A stretch of 64,000 nucleotides of DNA from Bizionia argentinensis JUB59 (GCF_000224335.1 NZ_AFXZ01000067.1:1-64000); one strand, 5' to 3'. Positions 1 through 10,435 are shown, numbered from the stretch's first letter. Made by a program: numbers and translations. Notes: generated by a model not told the origin, from the letters alone.

Positions 1-669
1 ACCATCTAAATCCTCAATCAATATTAACTTGTGTTGCAGTTCTGTGCGATTGAAGTAATAAAAAGCGTTGGCAGATAATACTGTAATTTCTATTTTATCT
101 TCTTGTGGTATGAGTTCTGATACTTTGGATTGCAAATGTGTTTTACCAACTCCGGAACTTGCCAAGCTGATACAATGCAAAGGATTGTTAGTTTTCTTTG
201 ACGTAAAGATTAGGTACATTGTTTGTCTATTATTTTCTTCGCCAATAACTCCGCTTATCCCTATAAGTCTGTTGGTTTCCTTTAGTAAGTCTTTTCGTTT
301 CCCAAGTTTGATAGCTTCCTTTTCTTCACTTGCTGATAGTTCTTTAAAATATGGTTTGTGCAATTCTGCTTCTTTTTCCAATAACAAAAAGCGATGGTTC
401 TCCAGTTCGTGAGTGAGTTCCTGTAATGTTCGTCTTGCTACGCTTGTTCCAATCTCCAATCGTTCTGCTATTTTTCTAACAAACTTCTCTACTTGATTAT
501 CGTTGTATAAATCTATCGAGTGCCTTAAAATATTATGCTCTTTGGATTTTTGGATTGATAAAGTAATTCGTAAACTCTCTAATTTGTTGAGTTTTATTCC
601 ACCCAGAACGTGGATTTCTAAATACTTGGTGGTGTAATTGTAGTTGTTTGGATTGCTTGTATCTAACAT
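1..669 (-). CDS. Mobile-element primase/helicase-type ATPase (partial, runs off left edge)
   Basis: I translated this from the minus strand. It starts with ATG at 669 and stays open to the window edge, giving 223 codons and no stop. It contains a Walker A loop (ASSGVGKTH, codons near 140-165) and a Walker B-like LILIEDLDG at the very edge. The N-terminal 170 residues match the truncated protein at 25051-25566. The layout resembles the ATPase half of the CHC2/Toprim primase-helicase proteins of flavobacterial mobile elements. That assignment comes from remembered family sequence, not from a search. The gene is divergent from the XRE regulator at 823, which suggests a regulated element-maintenance pair. 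Without the left flank I cannot tell whether the gene is intact. Confidence 0.8.
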   Translation of the reverse strand, partial: MLDTSNPNNYNYTTKYLEIHVLGGIKLNKLESLRITLSIQKSKEHNILRHSIDLYNDNQVEKFVRKIAERLEIGTSVARRTLQELTHELENHRFLLLEKEAELHKPYFKELSASEEKEAIKLGKRKDLLKETNRLIGISGVIGEENNRQTMYLIFTSKKTNNPLHCISLASSGVGKTHLQSKVSELIPQEDKIEITVLSANAFYYFNRTELQHKLILIEDLDG

Positions 670-767
670 TGTTAAAAAGTTTTTAAAACACATTATAATA
701 CACAAAGAAACACAATAATATTTATTTAGACAGTATTTTTATGTTTTTATAACTACTTTAATGTTTA

Positions 768-806
768 TATATTTGCCAAAACCTTTGATAATACGTGTAT
801 CGACAC
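768..806 (+). promoter_or_regulatory. Promoter box and candidate XRE operator
   Basis: TATATTTG at 768-775 fits the Bacteroidota -7 consensus TAnnTTTG and lies 47 bases before the XRE start codon. Just downstream is an inverted repeat, GTGT-ATCG-ACAC, at 795-806. It sits between the promoter and the start codon at 823, where an autorepressing XRE protein would be expected to bind. Binding is inferred. Confidence 0.45.
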
Positions 807-822
807 ATAATAATATATATCT

Positions 823-1158
823 ATGAGTTCATTTGGTAAAAAATTGACAGAGTGTAGAAAAGCAAAAAACCTATCTCAAAAAGAGTTAGCCAATATTTTT
901 AGTACGTCTCACACCACGATTGGCAAGTACGAACGTGATGAGATGACACCTTCTATCGAAGCTGCTAAAAAATTGGCGAAGATTTTAGATACGACCGTTG
1001 GTTACTTACTTGATGAGAACGATAATGCAGATTTGTTTAAAGACCCAAAAATGTTGCAGAGATTTCAGGATATTTCCAACCTTGAAGATAGAGACAAAGA
1101 GTGTCTTTTAACTACGGTTGACCATTTTATAAAAGCTTCCAAAATTAGTGCTATGTAA
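823..1158 (+). CDS. XRE-family (Cro/CI-type) transcriptional regulator
   Basis: This is a 111-residue protein with an N-terminal helix-turn-helix of the Cro/CI type at about residues 6-62. The recognition region reads KELANIFSTSHTTIGKYERD and is followed by the usual PSIEAAKKLAKILDTTVGYLL end of the fold. The remaining 45 residues form a charged helical tail, probably for dimerisation. It is divergent from the helicase-type gene at 1-669, with a shared 153-bp promoter region holding a candidate operator. It resembles the regulator at 24577-24906, which lies beside the second helicase copy in mirror image. It likely represses itself and the divergent gene. The family assignment is secure and the target is inferred. 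Confidence 0.9.
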   Translation: MSSFGKKLTECRKAKNLSQKELANIFSTSHTTIGKYERDEMTPSIEAAKKLAKILDTTVGYLLDENDNADLFKDPKMLQRFQDISNLEDRDKECLLTTVDHFIKASKISAM

Positions 1159-1200
1159 TAAAAAAACCACCTCGTTAGAAGTGGTTTTTTTATTACATAG
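1151..1200. terminator. Bidirectional intrinsic terminator, 20-bp perfect stem
   Basis: Positions 1151-1170 and 1181-1200 are exact reverse complements, with the 10-base loop CTCGTTAGAA. The stem holds an A-run then CCAC on the left and GTGG then a T-run on the right, so it works as a terminator on either strand. It includes the stop codon of the XRE gene and ends three bases from the stop of the convergent lipoprotein gene. Confidence 0.9.
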
Positions 1201-1202
1201 CT

Positions 1203-1937
1203 TTAGCAACTATGCCTAATATCTATAATTATTTCTCTATCTTTTCTCCATCTAACCCAACCAATAATATCTTCCTTTGATGGTTCTTCTCCGATATAAC
1301 AATCCTTATCATCTCTAACCTTTAACCAATCTCCTTTTATTTCAATAGGGATATATAAGTAGTTACTGTAGCCTTCTATTATTTCAGATTCATTATTAGG
1401 CTCTTTTCTTAAAGGCGTATTATTATTTCCATATAAATAAGGATAAGATTCCATTAAGTGTTTTTCAGGTGTCTTAAATTTCAATAAACCTTGATTGCCT
1501 TCAATTCTTATATAACAATCAATATTATTTACTTTAACTTCGTAATAACCATTTTTGCTACCATCGCAATCTAAAATGAATAATCCATATTCAGGGTAGT
1601 AAGTATTTACTTTTAATTTTTCCTTGTAAAGATGTTCTTCATTAATTATATCGTACTTGTCATTATTAAAAGATACATTTTTCCCTTTAAAAAAAGCTAA
1701 AGTATCTTTTTGTTCATTTAGCAAAACAAGTCTTTTCTGACTATTGTAGAGTTCCTTAATATTTACGTACAAAAATCCCTCTTGTTTAACATCAACAATA
1801 TCTTCATCAGCCTTTGCTGCTATTTCGGACTCATTATTGATAGTTTCTTTTTTTTGTATGTCTTTGGATTTTTGCTCATTACAGCCTACAACAATAAGAG
1901 CAAAAACCGATAAAACAATAAATCTCATATTTTTCAT
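1203..1937 (-). CDS. Lipoprotein with SH3b-like C-terminal domain; candidate immunity/accessory protein of Rhs module 1
   Basis: The 244-residue protein has a lipoprotein signal (ALIVVGC, Cys about residue 19). A charged linker and a beta-rich middle region follow. The C-terminal stretch, about residues 175-235 (TPLRKEPN...GDWLKVRDD...GWVRW), has the pattern of bacterial SH3 domains, which often bind cell-wall peptide. It starts 20 bases after the stop of Rhs1 on the same strand, the usual place for an immunity gene in polymorphic toxin loci. Rhs1 ends in a domain with a metallopeptidase signature, so a wall-binding, membrane-anchored protector would make sense. That role is inferred from position and fold alone. 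It could equally be a general cargo lipoprotein. Confidence 0.7.
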   Translation of the reverse strand: MKNMRFIVLSVFALIVVGCNEQKSKDIQKKETINNESEIAAKADEDIVDVKQEGFLYVNIKELYNSQKRLVLLNEQKDTLAFFKGKNVSFNNDKYDIINEEHLYKEKLKVNTYYPEYGLFILDCDGSKNGYYEVKVNNIDCYIRIEGNQGLLKFKTPEKHLMESYPYLYGNNNTPLRKEPNNESEIIEGYSNYLYIPIEIKGDWLKVRDDKDCYIGEEPSKEDIIGWVRWRKDREIIIDIRHSC

Positions 1938-1956
1938 TTTATAATCAAATTTACAT

Positions 1957-4900
1957 TTATATTCCTTGGGCTGTTAATGTTGATACAGGCACAGCCAAAT
2001 CTCTTGTTGTAACATTTGGTCTATAACCTTGTAAATGCTGGTGATTATAGTGGCTTTTCAAATGTTTCGTTCCTGACACATTATAACTTTTATTATTAAC
2101 CCTCTTTGTTCCATCTACCATAGGTATCTCTTTTGTTGGCGCAATTAGAGTAGATGACCTAATATCCTTGTAACCAAATTTTTTCAATGAAGCATTCATA
2201 CTTGACGATGCAGTTTGGTCGATTTTATCAAAATTTGCTTTACTGTCCTCGTAGTCAATTGGATTTCGTGTTCCATTATTACCTGCATATCTGATATCAG
2301 CATTTTTACCATTAACGTGTGAAGTGCTTGGACTTGGTGATGACCCATCAGAATTACTAACACTTACTACAGAAATTTCTTGTCCAGAATCTGCAGAAGC
2401 ACCTATCATAGAAGCTAATGCTTCTCCAGAGATATTCAACCTACTTTCATTACCTGCTTTGGCACTTATCTTAACACTTGTGTCTCCACTTGCATAACTT
2501 ATATTAGGTGTCTGTATTAATCCATTATCATTTTTAGCAAATGTGCCAACATTATGATTAGTTCCTCCACTATCAACAAATGTAAAAGTATCAGTAGCAT
2601 CATTGGTTTTTTGCCTTAAAATAGAACCATTTGCATATATCTTATAATTGTCAAATGGCGACATTCCATCTGGGTCTATATAATAGATTGGATTATCAAA
2701 TGCATAATTATAAGGACTGTGTCTTGTCATATCTTCTGCCAACGGGTCAAGATTCATCCAACGACCAAGCCATTTATCATAGTTCCTTGCTCCAAAATCC
2801 ATCCATTGCAAACCAAGTTCGTCGTTCTCTTCTTTACCTGCAAAACCGTAAGGATGATGCACACCGTTTATCACATTGTTGTAACCTTTGTGAGAGCCAC
2901 CAAAAGGATAATAATTATTTTCTTCTACAATTTCGGATTCAGTCTTTTTTAATTTTATATCATCATACCAAACACTTCCTGGTGTACCATAAAAACTTGA
3001 AATACGAATATTTAGTTTATCAATATTTGAAGGGACCAAAACTGTTCTTTCAAAATAGACCCAAGTGTTTTTTGAGCTATTATCCCTATAGTCATCAACA
3101 TGGGTGTAATATGAGGTTTCTTCGTTTTCATTCATAAATAAGAGTATCCGTATTTTAGGACCATTACTGTAGGCCCAACCAGAATATGTATACTCTGTAG
3201 CTTGCGTATTACTAATAGGAATCCATGAGTTACTATGCACGTATTTTTCTGCTCCATTTAGATTACTTATTTTAGCTGAATATTCTCCGGAATACTTGAA
3301 AGTTTCATCATATGCCGTTACTGAACCTCCGTATTTGGCGCCTTGGCTATCCCATCCACTAGCACTTTCAAAATCTTCATTAAAGATTCCTAAATCAGAA
3401 ATAGTACCATCTCTATCACTATCCTTATAGCTCAACCTTATATTCCCTAAATGATCTTTGTATTGGTAAATATAATCAAAACCATTTGAATTATTGGGTT
3501 CAGCGTACCCTTCTGGGTGATTAAAGAATTTAAGTTCTTCACCAGAGTTAGTCTTTTCATAAATATAATTACCTGAATAATAGGTGAGTTTTGGTGCAGT
3601 ACGAGGAGCAAATTGCCCTGATGATATGTATCTTTTTGATAGCTTGTTTCCAATGGCATCATAAGTGTACTCAACGGTTCCTTGTGTAATATTGGAGTTC
3701 TCTAAGCCTGTTAGAGAATAAAAGGAAACCTCAATTGGTAAGCTTAAGTGGTTGTATTTGATATTTACAATGTGTTTATTAGCATCGGATATCATATTCC
3801 CATTTCCATCATAAACATAGTCAGCACCCGATGTATTTCCATCTTTAAAGCCTGTTTCATTTCCCGACCCATCATGAACACGTTCTAACTTATTGCTATT
3901 GGCTTGGTAGGTGTACATAAGCTTATCCATAAAATTAAAGTTTAATGGATTTGTACTATTTGGTTGCTCTACAATATGGCCTTTTCTAAACAATTTAGTT
4001 AAATTACCGTTACGGTCATATTCTATGTTTTTAACACTGTAGCGATCTTCCCATCCACCACCAGCAAATTGGGCGTCCTTAATTCTATTTAAGGCATCGT
4101 AATCATAAATATATGAAAATTTAGACTGATTTCCAGATTTTGTTTGCCAGTTAACCTGCGAAATATTTCCGTTGTATAATGCTTTTCCAGAACTATGAGA
4201 TGGTGCATTATACTGTATTTGAAAGCCAAACAAATTAGCTCCTAAAGCATCTGGATTGTTTATTTGTTTTAACCAACCTCTAATATTATAATCGTAACTA
4301 ATGGTTTGTAAGCCTTGAGAGTCAGTAGTCTCGCTAGCTACAAATCCTCCTACATTTTTAGTTACTAATTGGCCCAATTCATCGTAATGGTTATTTACAA
4401 TAAGTTCAGAATCACCTTGATTAATGGTCTGAACCTGTGTTAATAACCTCCCTTGGTGGTCGTAAGTAAACTGATCGAGCGTGACTATATTATTATGACC
4501 TGCTTTTTCATGGCACGATTTACTTTGAATAACTTTGTCTACAAAGTCTAGCTCTATTTTATTCCAGTCAATAGTGTTGAGATACTCGTTTTTACTAACT
4601 GTAAAAATAGGTCGTGCTTTGGCATCATAATATACAGCTGTAGTAATCCAATAGGTTGTGCCCAAAACCCTAACTTGACTAATGGTTAAAAGTGTTTTAT
4701 TGTTATTAGATAACGATTGATTATAACTATTTTGATAATTAAATACGGAATCTAGATTGATATTATAATCATCGTAATAGTTGATAGTTAATACTTCTAT
4801 ATTGTTATTTGGTAACGCAGTATTCGAGTAAAATAAACTTACATTATTTATGTTAGTTGCGGTTGTTTTTCGGTTTTCATTAAATTCAGACTTCAAATTA

Positions 4901-6051
4901 ATACTACTCTGACGCTCTTTGCGTCCATCGTTCTCTTCACTCCCAGAAGGCTCATAAGTATGTAAACCCGTATAAATTACTCTACCAAAAGTGTCGTATT
5001 TGGTAAACAGCCATTTATTATTTACACGTAGATTTGGATCTTGAGTTAAAACGGGTCTGTCTAATGTATCATAAACAATGAATTCCCATCCTTTACCTGG
5101 TATTTTCTTTTCTATAAGGCGATTTCTATAATCGTAATGGTAAACATAGCATAGTCCATCTAATACTGTGGAAGATATTGCTCCAGAACTTGCAATTTGA
5201 CTAGAAGCTTCTGGAGGTATAACATAGGTTAAATTCCCGAAGACATCGTAGACATAATAGGTATCATGCAGTTTATTCTCATTATAAGAACGTTTTAAAA
5301 TAACTTGACCTTGTTTGTTTTTAAATTCTTCTGTGGTGTGATCCTTTTTATGCTGCTGATTAAGCTTCCAGTTTTCATCTTTTGTAATCGTCTTATAAAG
5401 CTGACCTGCTGGATAATAATCTTGAAAAACTAATTGGGTTTTTTCTGTATTATTGCCGGGGTGCTTTACTGAAAACTTCTTAACATTATCCTTGATAGCA
5501 TTGTTGGGGTTTCCTGAATCAAATGTATTAGTTTGATACACAAATTTTATGGTGTTGCCCGAGTTTACGGCCCAGTCTTTTCCTGGTGATGCTTGCTCCA
5601 ATACTCTATTAAGTGGAGAGGCTTCAAATACTGTTTCGCCGTAAGGATTGGGAGAGGACATATTTAAATCTTCAGGAAACGTATTTACATAATAGGCTTC
5701 TAAATTAGTAAAAAACTGATTATTTTGGGCCTCATAGTTTAAAGAAGAATTAGTTCTTGCCATAGGCAGGTGGTTTTTTACTTGGCGTCCAAAATTATCA
5801 TAAACTATGGGTATTATAATATCCTCTTTACCTCCTCCTGCTTGTTTTACGATGCTTTGTTTTGGATTTCCTAATCCATCGTAATAAGTAATGGTTTCTG
5901 TTTTGTCATCTGCGAAAATGTTTACTAAATTATGCTCATTGGTTTCTGGAACATTATAAATGGTCGTTTGAACGTGATTTTCTGTTTCGCTTTGTGCAAG
6001 CACTAAATTTGACACTAATACGACTGCTATAGTGAATAGGAATTTGTTCAT
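1957..6051 (-). CDS. Rhs/YD-repeat protein 1 with LAS/M15-like metallopeptidase C-terminal tip
   Basis: This is a 1364-residue secreted protein. A signal peptide ends near residue 20 (NLVLAQ). Next comes the Bacteroidota Rhs N-terminal region ([13 protein letters not shown]) and a long array of YD repeats to about residue 880. About 155 residues with a beta jelly-roll look (EDFESASGW...[10 protein letters not shown]) are inserted at about 880-1037. The paralogue at 20002 lacks this insert. The Rhs core closes with [18 protein letters not shown] and [17 protein letters not shown] near residue 1130. The unique tip (about 1131-1364) has H1245, D1252 (SHVNGKNAD) and H1337/H1339 (NHQH), the zinc-site pattern of LAS metallopeptidases, so wall-peptide cleavage is plausible. 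The partner gene ends six bases upstream. Rhs identity is secure; the enzymatic call is moderate. Confidence 0.88.
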   Translation of the reverse strand: MNKFLFTIAVVLVSNLVLAQSETENHVQTTIYNVPETNEHNLVNIFADDKTETITYYDGLGNPKQSIVKQAGGGKEDIIIPIVYDNFGRQVKNHLPMARTNSSLNYEAQNNQFFTNLEAYYVNTFPEDLNMSSPNPYGETVFEASPLNRVLEQASPGKDWAVNSGNTIKFVYQTNTFDSGNPNNAIKDNVKKFSVKHPGNNTEKTQLVFQDYYPAGQLYKTITKDENWKLNQQHKKDHTTEEFKNKQGQVILKRSYNENKLHDTYYVYDVFGNLTYVIPPEASSQIASSGAISSTVLDGLCYVYHYDYRNRLIEKKIPGKGWEFIVYDTLDRPVLTQDPNLRVNNKWLFTKYDTFGRVIYTGLHTYEPSGSEENDGRKERQSSINLKSEFNENRKTTATNINNVSLFYSNTALPNNNIEVLTINYYDDYNINLDSVFNYQNSYNQSLSNNNKTLLTISQVRVLGTTYWITTAVYYDAKARPIFTVSKNEYLNTIDWNKIELDFVDKVIQSKSCHEKAGHNNIVTLDQFTYDHQGRLLTQVQTINQGDSELIVNNHYDELGQLVTKNVGGFVASETTDSQGLQTISYDYNIRGWLKQINNPDALGANLFGFQIQYNAPSHSSGKALYNGNISQVNWQTKSGNQSKFSYIYDYDALNRIKDAQFAGGGWEDRYSVKNIEYDRNGNLTKLFRKGHIVEQPNSTNPLNFNFMDKLMYTYQANSNKLERVHDGSGNETGFKDGNTSGADYVYDGNGNMISDANKHIVNIKYNHLSLPIEVSFYSLTGLENSNITQGTVEYTYDAIGNKLSKRYISSGQFAPRTAPKLTYYSGNYIYEKTNSGEELKFFNHPEGYAEPNNSNGFDYIYQYKDHLGNIRLSYKDSDRDGTISDLGIFNEDFESASGWDSQGAKYGGSVTAYDETFKYSGEYSAKISNLNGAEKYVHSNSWIPISNTQATEYTYSGWAYSNGPKIRILLFMNENEETSYYTHVDDYRDNSSKNTWVYFERTVLVPSNIDKLNIRISSFYGTPGSVWYDDIKLKKTESEIVEENNYYPFGGSHKGYNNVINGVHHPYGFAGKEENDELGLQWMDFGARNYDKWLGRWMNLDPLAEDMTRHSPYNYAFDNPIYYIDPDGMSPFDNYKIYANGSILRQKTNDATDTFTFVDSGGTNHNVGTFAKNDNGLIQTPNISYASGDTSVKISAKAGNESRLNISGEALASMIGASADSGQEISVVSVSNSDGSSPSPSTSHVNGKNADIRYAGNNGTRNPIDYEDSKANFDKIDQTASSSMNASLKKFGYKDIRSSTLIAPTKEIPMVDGTKRVNNKSYNVSGTKHLKSHYNHQHLQGYRPNVTTRDLAVPVSTLTAQGI
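4990..5870. repeat. Large inverted repeat, copy 1 (within Rhs1)
   Basis: Read on the minus strand, this stretch of Rhs1 is nearly identical in DNA, including synonymous sites in the stretches I compared, to 20200-21060 of Rhs2. It runs roughly from the codons for [15 protein letters not shown] to those for LFTKYD. Outside these limits the two genes diverge. The copies are in opposite orientation, about 14.3 kb apart. I estimated the limits by eye. Confidence 0.8.
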
Positions 6052-6057
6052 GTCTGT

Positions 6058-9000
6058 TTAGTTTTTATAGTTATAATCTTTCTTGTTTAAAATATTACCA
6101 AACCTGTCTTTGATATATTTTAAACGATTGAATTCATCGTATTTATAATAAATAACATTACCTCTTGGATCTGTAACGCTAGTAACACCAACTAAAGGAT
6201 TATAAGTGTAAGTCGTGATTAGCGCGTCCTTTAGGCAACTGGCTTCTGAATCAGGAGGAGGGCTAGAGCAATCTATTGTTCTCAAGTCATTTAATGCTTC
6301 TCGTAGGAGCCCTTCGTCTCCTTGATAGTCTATACTACCATCCGAATTAATTACATCTTCTGACGTATCCATATCATTATTAGATAAGGTGCGTAAATTG
6401 CTAACATAGCTTTGTATTTCTGTATAAGTTGCATTTTCAATTTTGGCAATAGGTAGTGTTTGATTATAACCCCAGATATATACTATATGTACATTGTATT
6501 CGTCGTCTGTTTTGCTTATTTCCAGCGGATTGCCATAGCCATCATGTTTATGATATGTAAAAATATTTTTAAAATCGTCATTTACTTTGGCGCTTTCTAC
6601 ATTTTCTATTAAAACTAAACTATTTTGATGTTTAAAATTTTTGCGAAGTTTCTCCTCTGATAAAATGATATTATTCTCATCTGTTTTAACAGATACCATA
6701 AGGACAGGTTCAGATATGCGATTCTGATTAACTAATTCCGACATAATAGGATCCGTTGGAAAATCTAAAGAGTAATAAAATTTTCTTTCTAATAGTTCTC
6801 CTTTACTATTAGTTTGTTTACTTATGCTGTTTAAAAAAGGATATTCATCCCTAATCTCAATCGCACTAGTATTAGAAACGAATCCGTTATCAAAATATGT
6901 TTTTTCTAATATTGTTTTAGGGTATATATGATATGATAAGTTTTTGTATTTTGTAATAGTTACATTTTGGTTATGAAAGTTGTGAGTTAAAATTGTATGA
7001 ACAGGTAGTTGATAACAAGAGTGATTAATACTTTGCGAAGGAACATTATTTGCGTTTTTTGCTATGCAATAAAAACCATCTAAATTAACTGAAGCATGTG
7101 TGTGATTTGTTGAACATTCAGTTGAATTATAGCTGTACTCGGTTGCTTCTTGGGAACAGTTATATAAATTATTAGAACTGTTTGCTAAATCATGATATGG
7201 GACTTCAACTCTGAAGTTGTATTGTACAGACTCCGTTAAAGGGATGGTTTCATAAATAGTTTCTTTCTCTGATTGCAAATTTAGATTTGCATCAAATATT
7301 TTCCTTTTTAACTCTAAACCGTTTTTAAATCCAAAATTTGTCAAAGTAGCAGCTCTGTTGTCATCTAAACCTGGAGTCAAGGGAATTGAATAATTAATAG
7401 TTTCGCCAAAATAATCTCTATCTGTATTAAATTTAATTTCTTCTCCACCATTTTCAAAATTATCGCCTCCATGAGAGATGGACACGTATTTATAAAAAAC
7501 ACTGTTATTTCCCGTATCAAAAAGGTTAATCAAGCTTGATGAAGTAACATTTATAGTTGTACCATAAGTAAAAGGAGAATCGACTAACTTATATCCTTTA
7601 CTAATGAAAAATGGATCAGCCCCTTTATTTCCAGATGAAATATCTAATTTATTTATTTTACTATAATAATATCGCTTTATAATAGGGTTTAAATTATCGT
7701 CTGATTTATAATTACTTGTTTTTTTTACTCTTACTCCACCAGTTATAACATTATGAGATATGGTCTCGGGTGCATCTTTGATATAACTAAGATAAACACC
7801 TGCCCTTGTACAGAGTCTACTTGAAGATAAATCAACTCTGTAGGTCTTGTTAGCACGCACTAATGCATAAAAAGATTGAGGAGTACCTGCGGGAAGCTGT
7901 ACACTTGAACTAACATTAGTCTGATTTTTAAAAAAATTAACAAATTGATCATCTTCAATACAGTACATTCTAACTACAGCATTGTGGCGAAAACCTAAAT
8001 CGAATTGATTGCTGCAAGCAGACCTATTAAAACTAGAGCTCCCGAAGAAATCTATTTGCTGACTAATAGATGGAGATATTATAACAGAATGAGTAGTGGT
8101 GCCAAAATCATCTTCTTCTAGATTTAAATGTAAATTTTCACTTGTTGGATTGGGAGAAACTACTTCAGTAGTATTATAATCATTAGATTCATACTCAATC
8201 TTCGTAAATCCTTTTGTAGGATAATATATATATTCCAGCAACCCTGTTTTGGCAAAATCTTCAAAAGGATCTCTGTTTGATCCATTATAGTTGTAACCCT
8301 CTAAAGAATAACCTTTTAAGCCGGACGGTATAAGATTCGAGTTGTTTTGTCCATTATAATAACCCCAATTATCCTGACTAAAGGATAACCTACTGGGAAA
8401 ATTAGCTTCGTTGATATAATTGAAGGAGTATTTTTTTGTAGAATCTTTATATTTTATTTCTTTTAAAAAAGTTCGGTTATTTGAATTTAAATAATTATTA
8501 AATGTAATTTCATCAATTACATTCTTCTCTCTATCTTTTTGTGTTATTAGTGATAGAAATTTACCTATATATTCGAACTCCAATGAACCCCATATAGGAT
8601 TATTGCTATAAATACGACTTACGTACTTGTCTGTTGTATTCATGTGGTGACTATAAATATTAGATACGTAAGGATTTTGTGTATATGCAACACCGTTAGG
8701 AAAAGTTTGATAGTGTGGATATGACTTTTCCATGTATTGAGACATACTTGCAACAAATAATTTATTATTGCTAGAATACTTAAAATACACTTCATCCCCG
8801 AAAGGATGAACAATTTTTGTTAAATACCATGCGGAATAATACGTTTGCATGGGACTGTATCCACCTCCGGAAACTCGAGAATTAGTTACTTGAGATTCTT
8901 CAAAATAGTATTTTACCCCATTCGAATCTGTCATAATAAAGTTATAGGAATCAGTTATATCAAAGTCTATCTTAATTTCGTGGTTATTGACTAATTGTAC

Positions 9001-9516
9001 TTCATTATTGTTTTTTATATGGAATTTACCATTAATTCCATTTACATTAATATAGAAAATATCATCTTCAGAATCGCTTTGATCTTGCTGTTTTAGATAA
9101 AAATATTCTTGAGATTCAGGTGACTTTCTATGAATTTCATCGAGCATCTTTTTTGGTATGCCAGGGCTAGAGCCATAGTTTTCATCATCTGGCTTATCTC
9201 TAACAACTCTGGTTATAATTCCTCCAGCATTTAAACGCCAACCTAATCCTACAATAGATTCTAATTCGTCCACTTTTAATCCATTGCTGACATATGCCAA
9301 ATAAACAGGTACTTCAATATTGTTTGTTTTAAAAGAAACTATCGGCAGTTGTTTGTTAATAGCTCCAGTAGACAGGCCAATTGGTAAGTTACCGTAGGAC
9401 CCTAATCCATAAGATTCAGGGGAAGGAGGACTTATATTTGGAAGTTGGGTATTTATTACTTGGGAGTAACTTATTAATCCAAATGATAACAGTAAACATA
9501 AAACTATTTTATTCAT
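6058..9516 (-). CDS. Rhs partner protein 1 (SpvB/YD-type N-terminal shell protein)
   Basis: The 1152-residue protein has a Sec signal peptide (about residues 1-18, ending SYSQ). Its first domain is typical of Bacteroidota YD-repeat proteins (PIVSFKTNNIEVPVYLAYVS, then VGLGWRLNAGGIITRVVRD). The middle is long, beta-rich and less conserved. The C-terminus holds YIWGYNQTLPIAKIENATY and ends with YD repeats (PLVGVTSVTDPRGNVIYYKY, DEFNRL). The same ending occurs in the 950-residue protein at 17143, so these are paralogues. The stop lies six bases before Rhs1, suggesting co-translation. It probably forms the front part of the Rhs shell as a separate chain. No catalytic motif is visible. Transcription may start in the 406-bp gap upstream. 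Confidence 0.85.
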   Translation of the reverse strand: MNKIVLCLLLSFGLISYSQVINTQLPNISPPSPESYGLGSYGNLPIGLSTGAINKQLPIVSFKTNNIEVPVYLAYVSNGLKVDELESIVGLGWRLNAGGIITRVVRDKPDDENYGSSPGIPKKMLDEIHRKSPESQEYFYLKQQDQSDSEDDIFYINVNGINGKFHIKNNNEVQLVNNHEIKIDFDITDSYNFIMTDSNGVKYYFEESQVTNSRVSGGGYSPMQTYYSAWYLTKIVHPFGDEVYFKYSSNNKLFVASMSQYMEKSYPHYQTFPNGVAYTQNPYVSNIYSHHMNTTDKYVSRIYSNNPIWGSLEFEYIGKFLSLITQKDREKNVIDEITFNNYLNSNNRTFLKEIKYKDSTKKYSFNYINEANFPSRLSFSQDNWGYYNGQNNSNLIPSGLKGYSLEGYNYNGSNRDPFEDFAKTGLLEYIYYPTKGFTKIEYESNDYNTTEVVSPNPTSENLHLNLEEDDFGTTTHSVIISPSISQQIDFFGSSSFNRSACSNQFDLGFRHNAVVRMYCIEDDQFVNFFKNQTNVSSSVQLPAGTPQSFYALVRANKTYRVDLSSSRLCTRAGVYLSYIKDAPETISHNVITGGVRVKKTSNYKSDDNLNPIIKRYYYSKINKLDISSGNKGADPFFISKGYKLVDSPFTYGTTINVTSSSLINLFDTGNNSVFYKYVSISHGGDNFENGGEEIKFNTDRDYFGETINYSIPLTPGLDDNRAATLTNFGFKNGLELKRKIFDANLNLQSEKETIYETIPLTESVQYNFRVEVPYHDLANSSNNLYNCSQEATEYSYNSTECSTNHTHASVNLDGFYCIAKNANNVPSQSINHSCYQLPVHTILTHNFHNQNVTITKYKNLSYHIYPKTILEKTYFDNGFVSNTSAIEIRDEYPFLNSISKQTNSKGELLERKFYYSLDFPTDPIMSELVNQNRISEPVLMVSVKTDENNIILSEEKLRKNFKHQNSLVLIENVESAKVNDDFKNIFTYHKHDGYGNPLEISKTDDEYNVHIVYIWGYNQTLPIAKIENATYTEIQSYVSNLRTLSNNDMDTSEDVINSDGSIDYQGDEGLLREALNDLRTIDCSSPPPDSEASCLKDALITTYTYNPLVGVTSVTDPRGNVIYYKYDEFNRLKYIKDRFGNILNKKDYNYKN

Positions 9517-9922
9517 TTAAAGTTTGTTTTTAATAATTGAAACAATTTATATATTCCCCAAATGTGTTAATAAATTCTTAATTTTAGATGTTTTTTTAAC
9601 AAAAAAAATAAATAATCATCAAATTTTACGGTATAACATTACGAATTTTATGGTCTTACCATAAATGAAGTTGAAAATTTCTGGTTATTTTAATATTAAA
9701 AAGTATTACGTGGATCCAATGAAAACTACTAGATTTCGTACGATTTGGAGAAAATGATGAATCTGAAAACTGATTGATCATTTTTCTATAAAATTTAACA
9801 ACATGTATTACCTGAGTTTAAATTTCAGAAGAATCTTGATGTATAATCTTTTTATCTAGACTATTTAAAGTGATTTTTTTGGTACCAGAAATTGCTTAAC
9901 CTGTAAGAGAATTATTTTGATT
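9517..9922. other. 406-bp non-coding gap between secretion cluster and Rhs module 1
   Basis: The stretch is very AT-rich and has no supportable coding sequence on either strand. It contains a short perfect inverted repeat, TTTATGGT-ctt-ACCATAAA, at 9647-9665, which could be a protein-binding site. I found no convincing TAnnTTTG box for the Rhs partner gene and no strong terminator for the GspM-like gene. Confidence 0.5.
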
Positions 9923-10435
9923 TTACCCAAAACTTCTCAATAAAACGCTGGCCTCTAAAAAAGAATTACCTGTTCTAAAGTTCTTCTTTTTCTCAAAGTG
10001 AAGATTAATAATTTCACCATATTTACTCTTTTGTTCTAACTGATGTATTAGCTGTATTATGTGGTTATAATCGCCTTCAATTACAAATTTATAGGTCTTA
10101 ATGGTTAAGTCATTTTGCAACGCTATATGAGGCTCTAAAAAGCTAATAATTTTAATATTATTTTCTTCAGCAGTTGCATTAATAGATTTTAGCAAATTAT
10201 TTTGAATGGATGATCCATTTAGTTGGTATTTATTAAATAAAGAATCGTAATATTTATGTTTTTGTTTTAATAGTGAAAGCTCTTTAGGTGTATTATTGAA
10301 AAGTAATTCTTGAATTTTAAGAGAATTGTGTTCATGTACTAAATCAATTGATTTTGAAATAGCCATTTTAAAGCAAACAAAAAGAAGTATAATGAATCCA
10401 ATTATTAAAGTGATATTTTTGTTTCTTGATGTCAT
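9923..10435 (-). CDS. GspM/PilO-like inner-membrane protein
   Basis: This 170-residue protein has one N-terminal membrane segment (LIIGFIILLFVCFKMAIS, about 10-27). A coiled-coil region follows, then a small alpha/beta domain (INATAEENNIKIISFLEPH...YKFVIEGDYNHIIQLIHQLE) with the ferredoxin-like pattern of PilO and GspM. Its start overlaps the end of the upstream GspL/PilN-like gene by four bases (ATGA). It is the last gene of the minus-strand secretion cluster. In type II secretion and type IV pili this subunit pairs with GspL/PilN to link the cytoplasmic ATPase to the periplasmic parts. Sequence conservation is weak, so the call rests on topology, length and gene order. Confidence 0.7.
   Translation of the reverse strand: MTSRNKNITLIIGFIILLFVCFKMAISKSIDLVHEHNSLKIQELLFNNTPKELSLLKQKHKYYDSLFNKYQLNGSSIQNNLLKSINATAEENNIKIISFLEPHIALQNDLTIKTYKFVIEGDYNHIIQLIHQLEQKSKYGEIINLHFEKKKNFRTGNSFLEASVLLRSFG

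Noticed and set aside
2631-3137. Plus-strand open frames inside Rhs1 (also 2719-2952)
   Set aside because: They lie fully inside the minus-strand Rhs gene, have no homology I recognise, and their amino-acid make-up is not protein-like.
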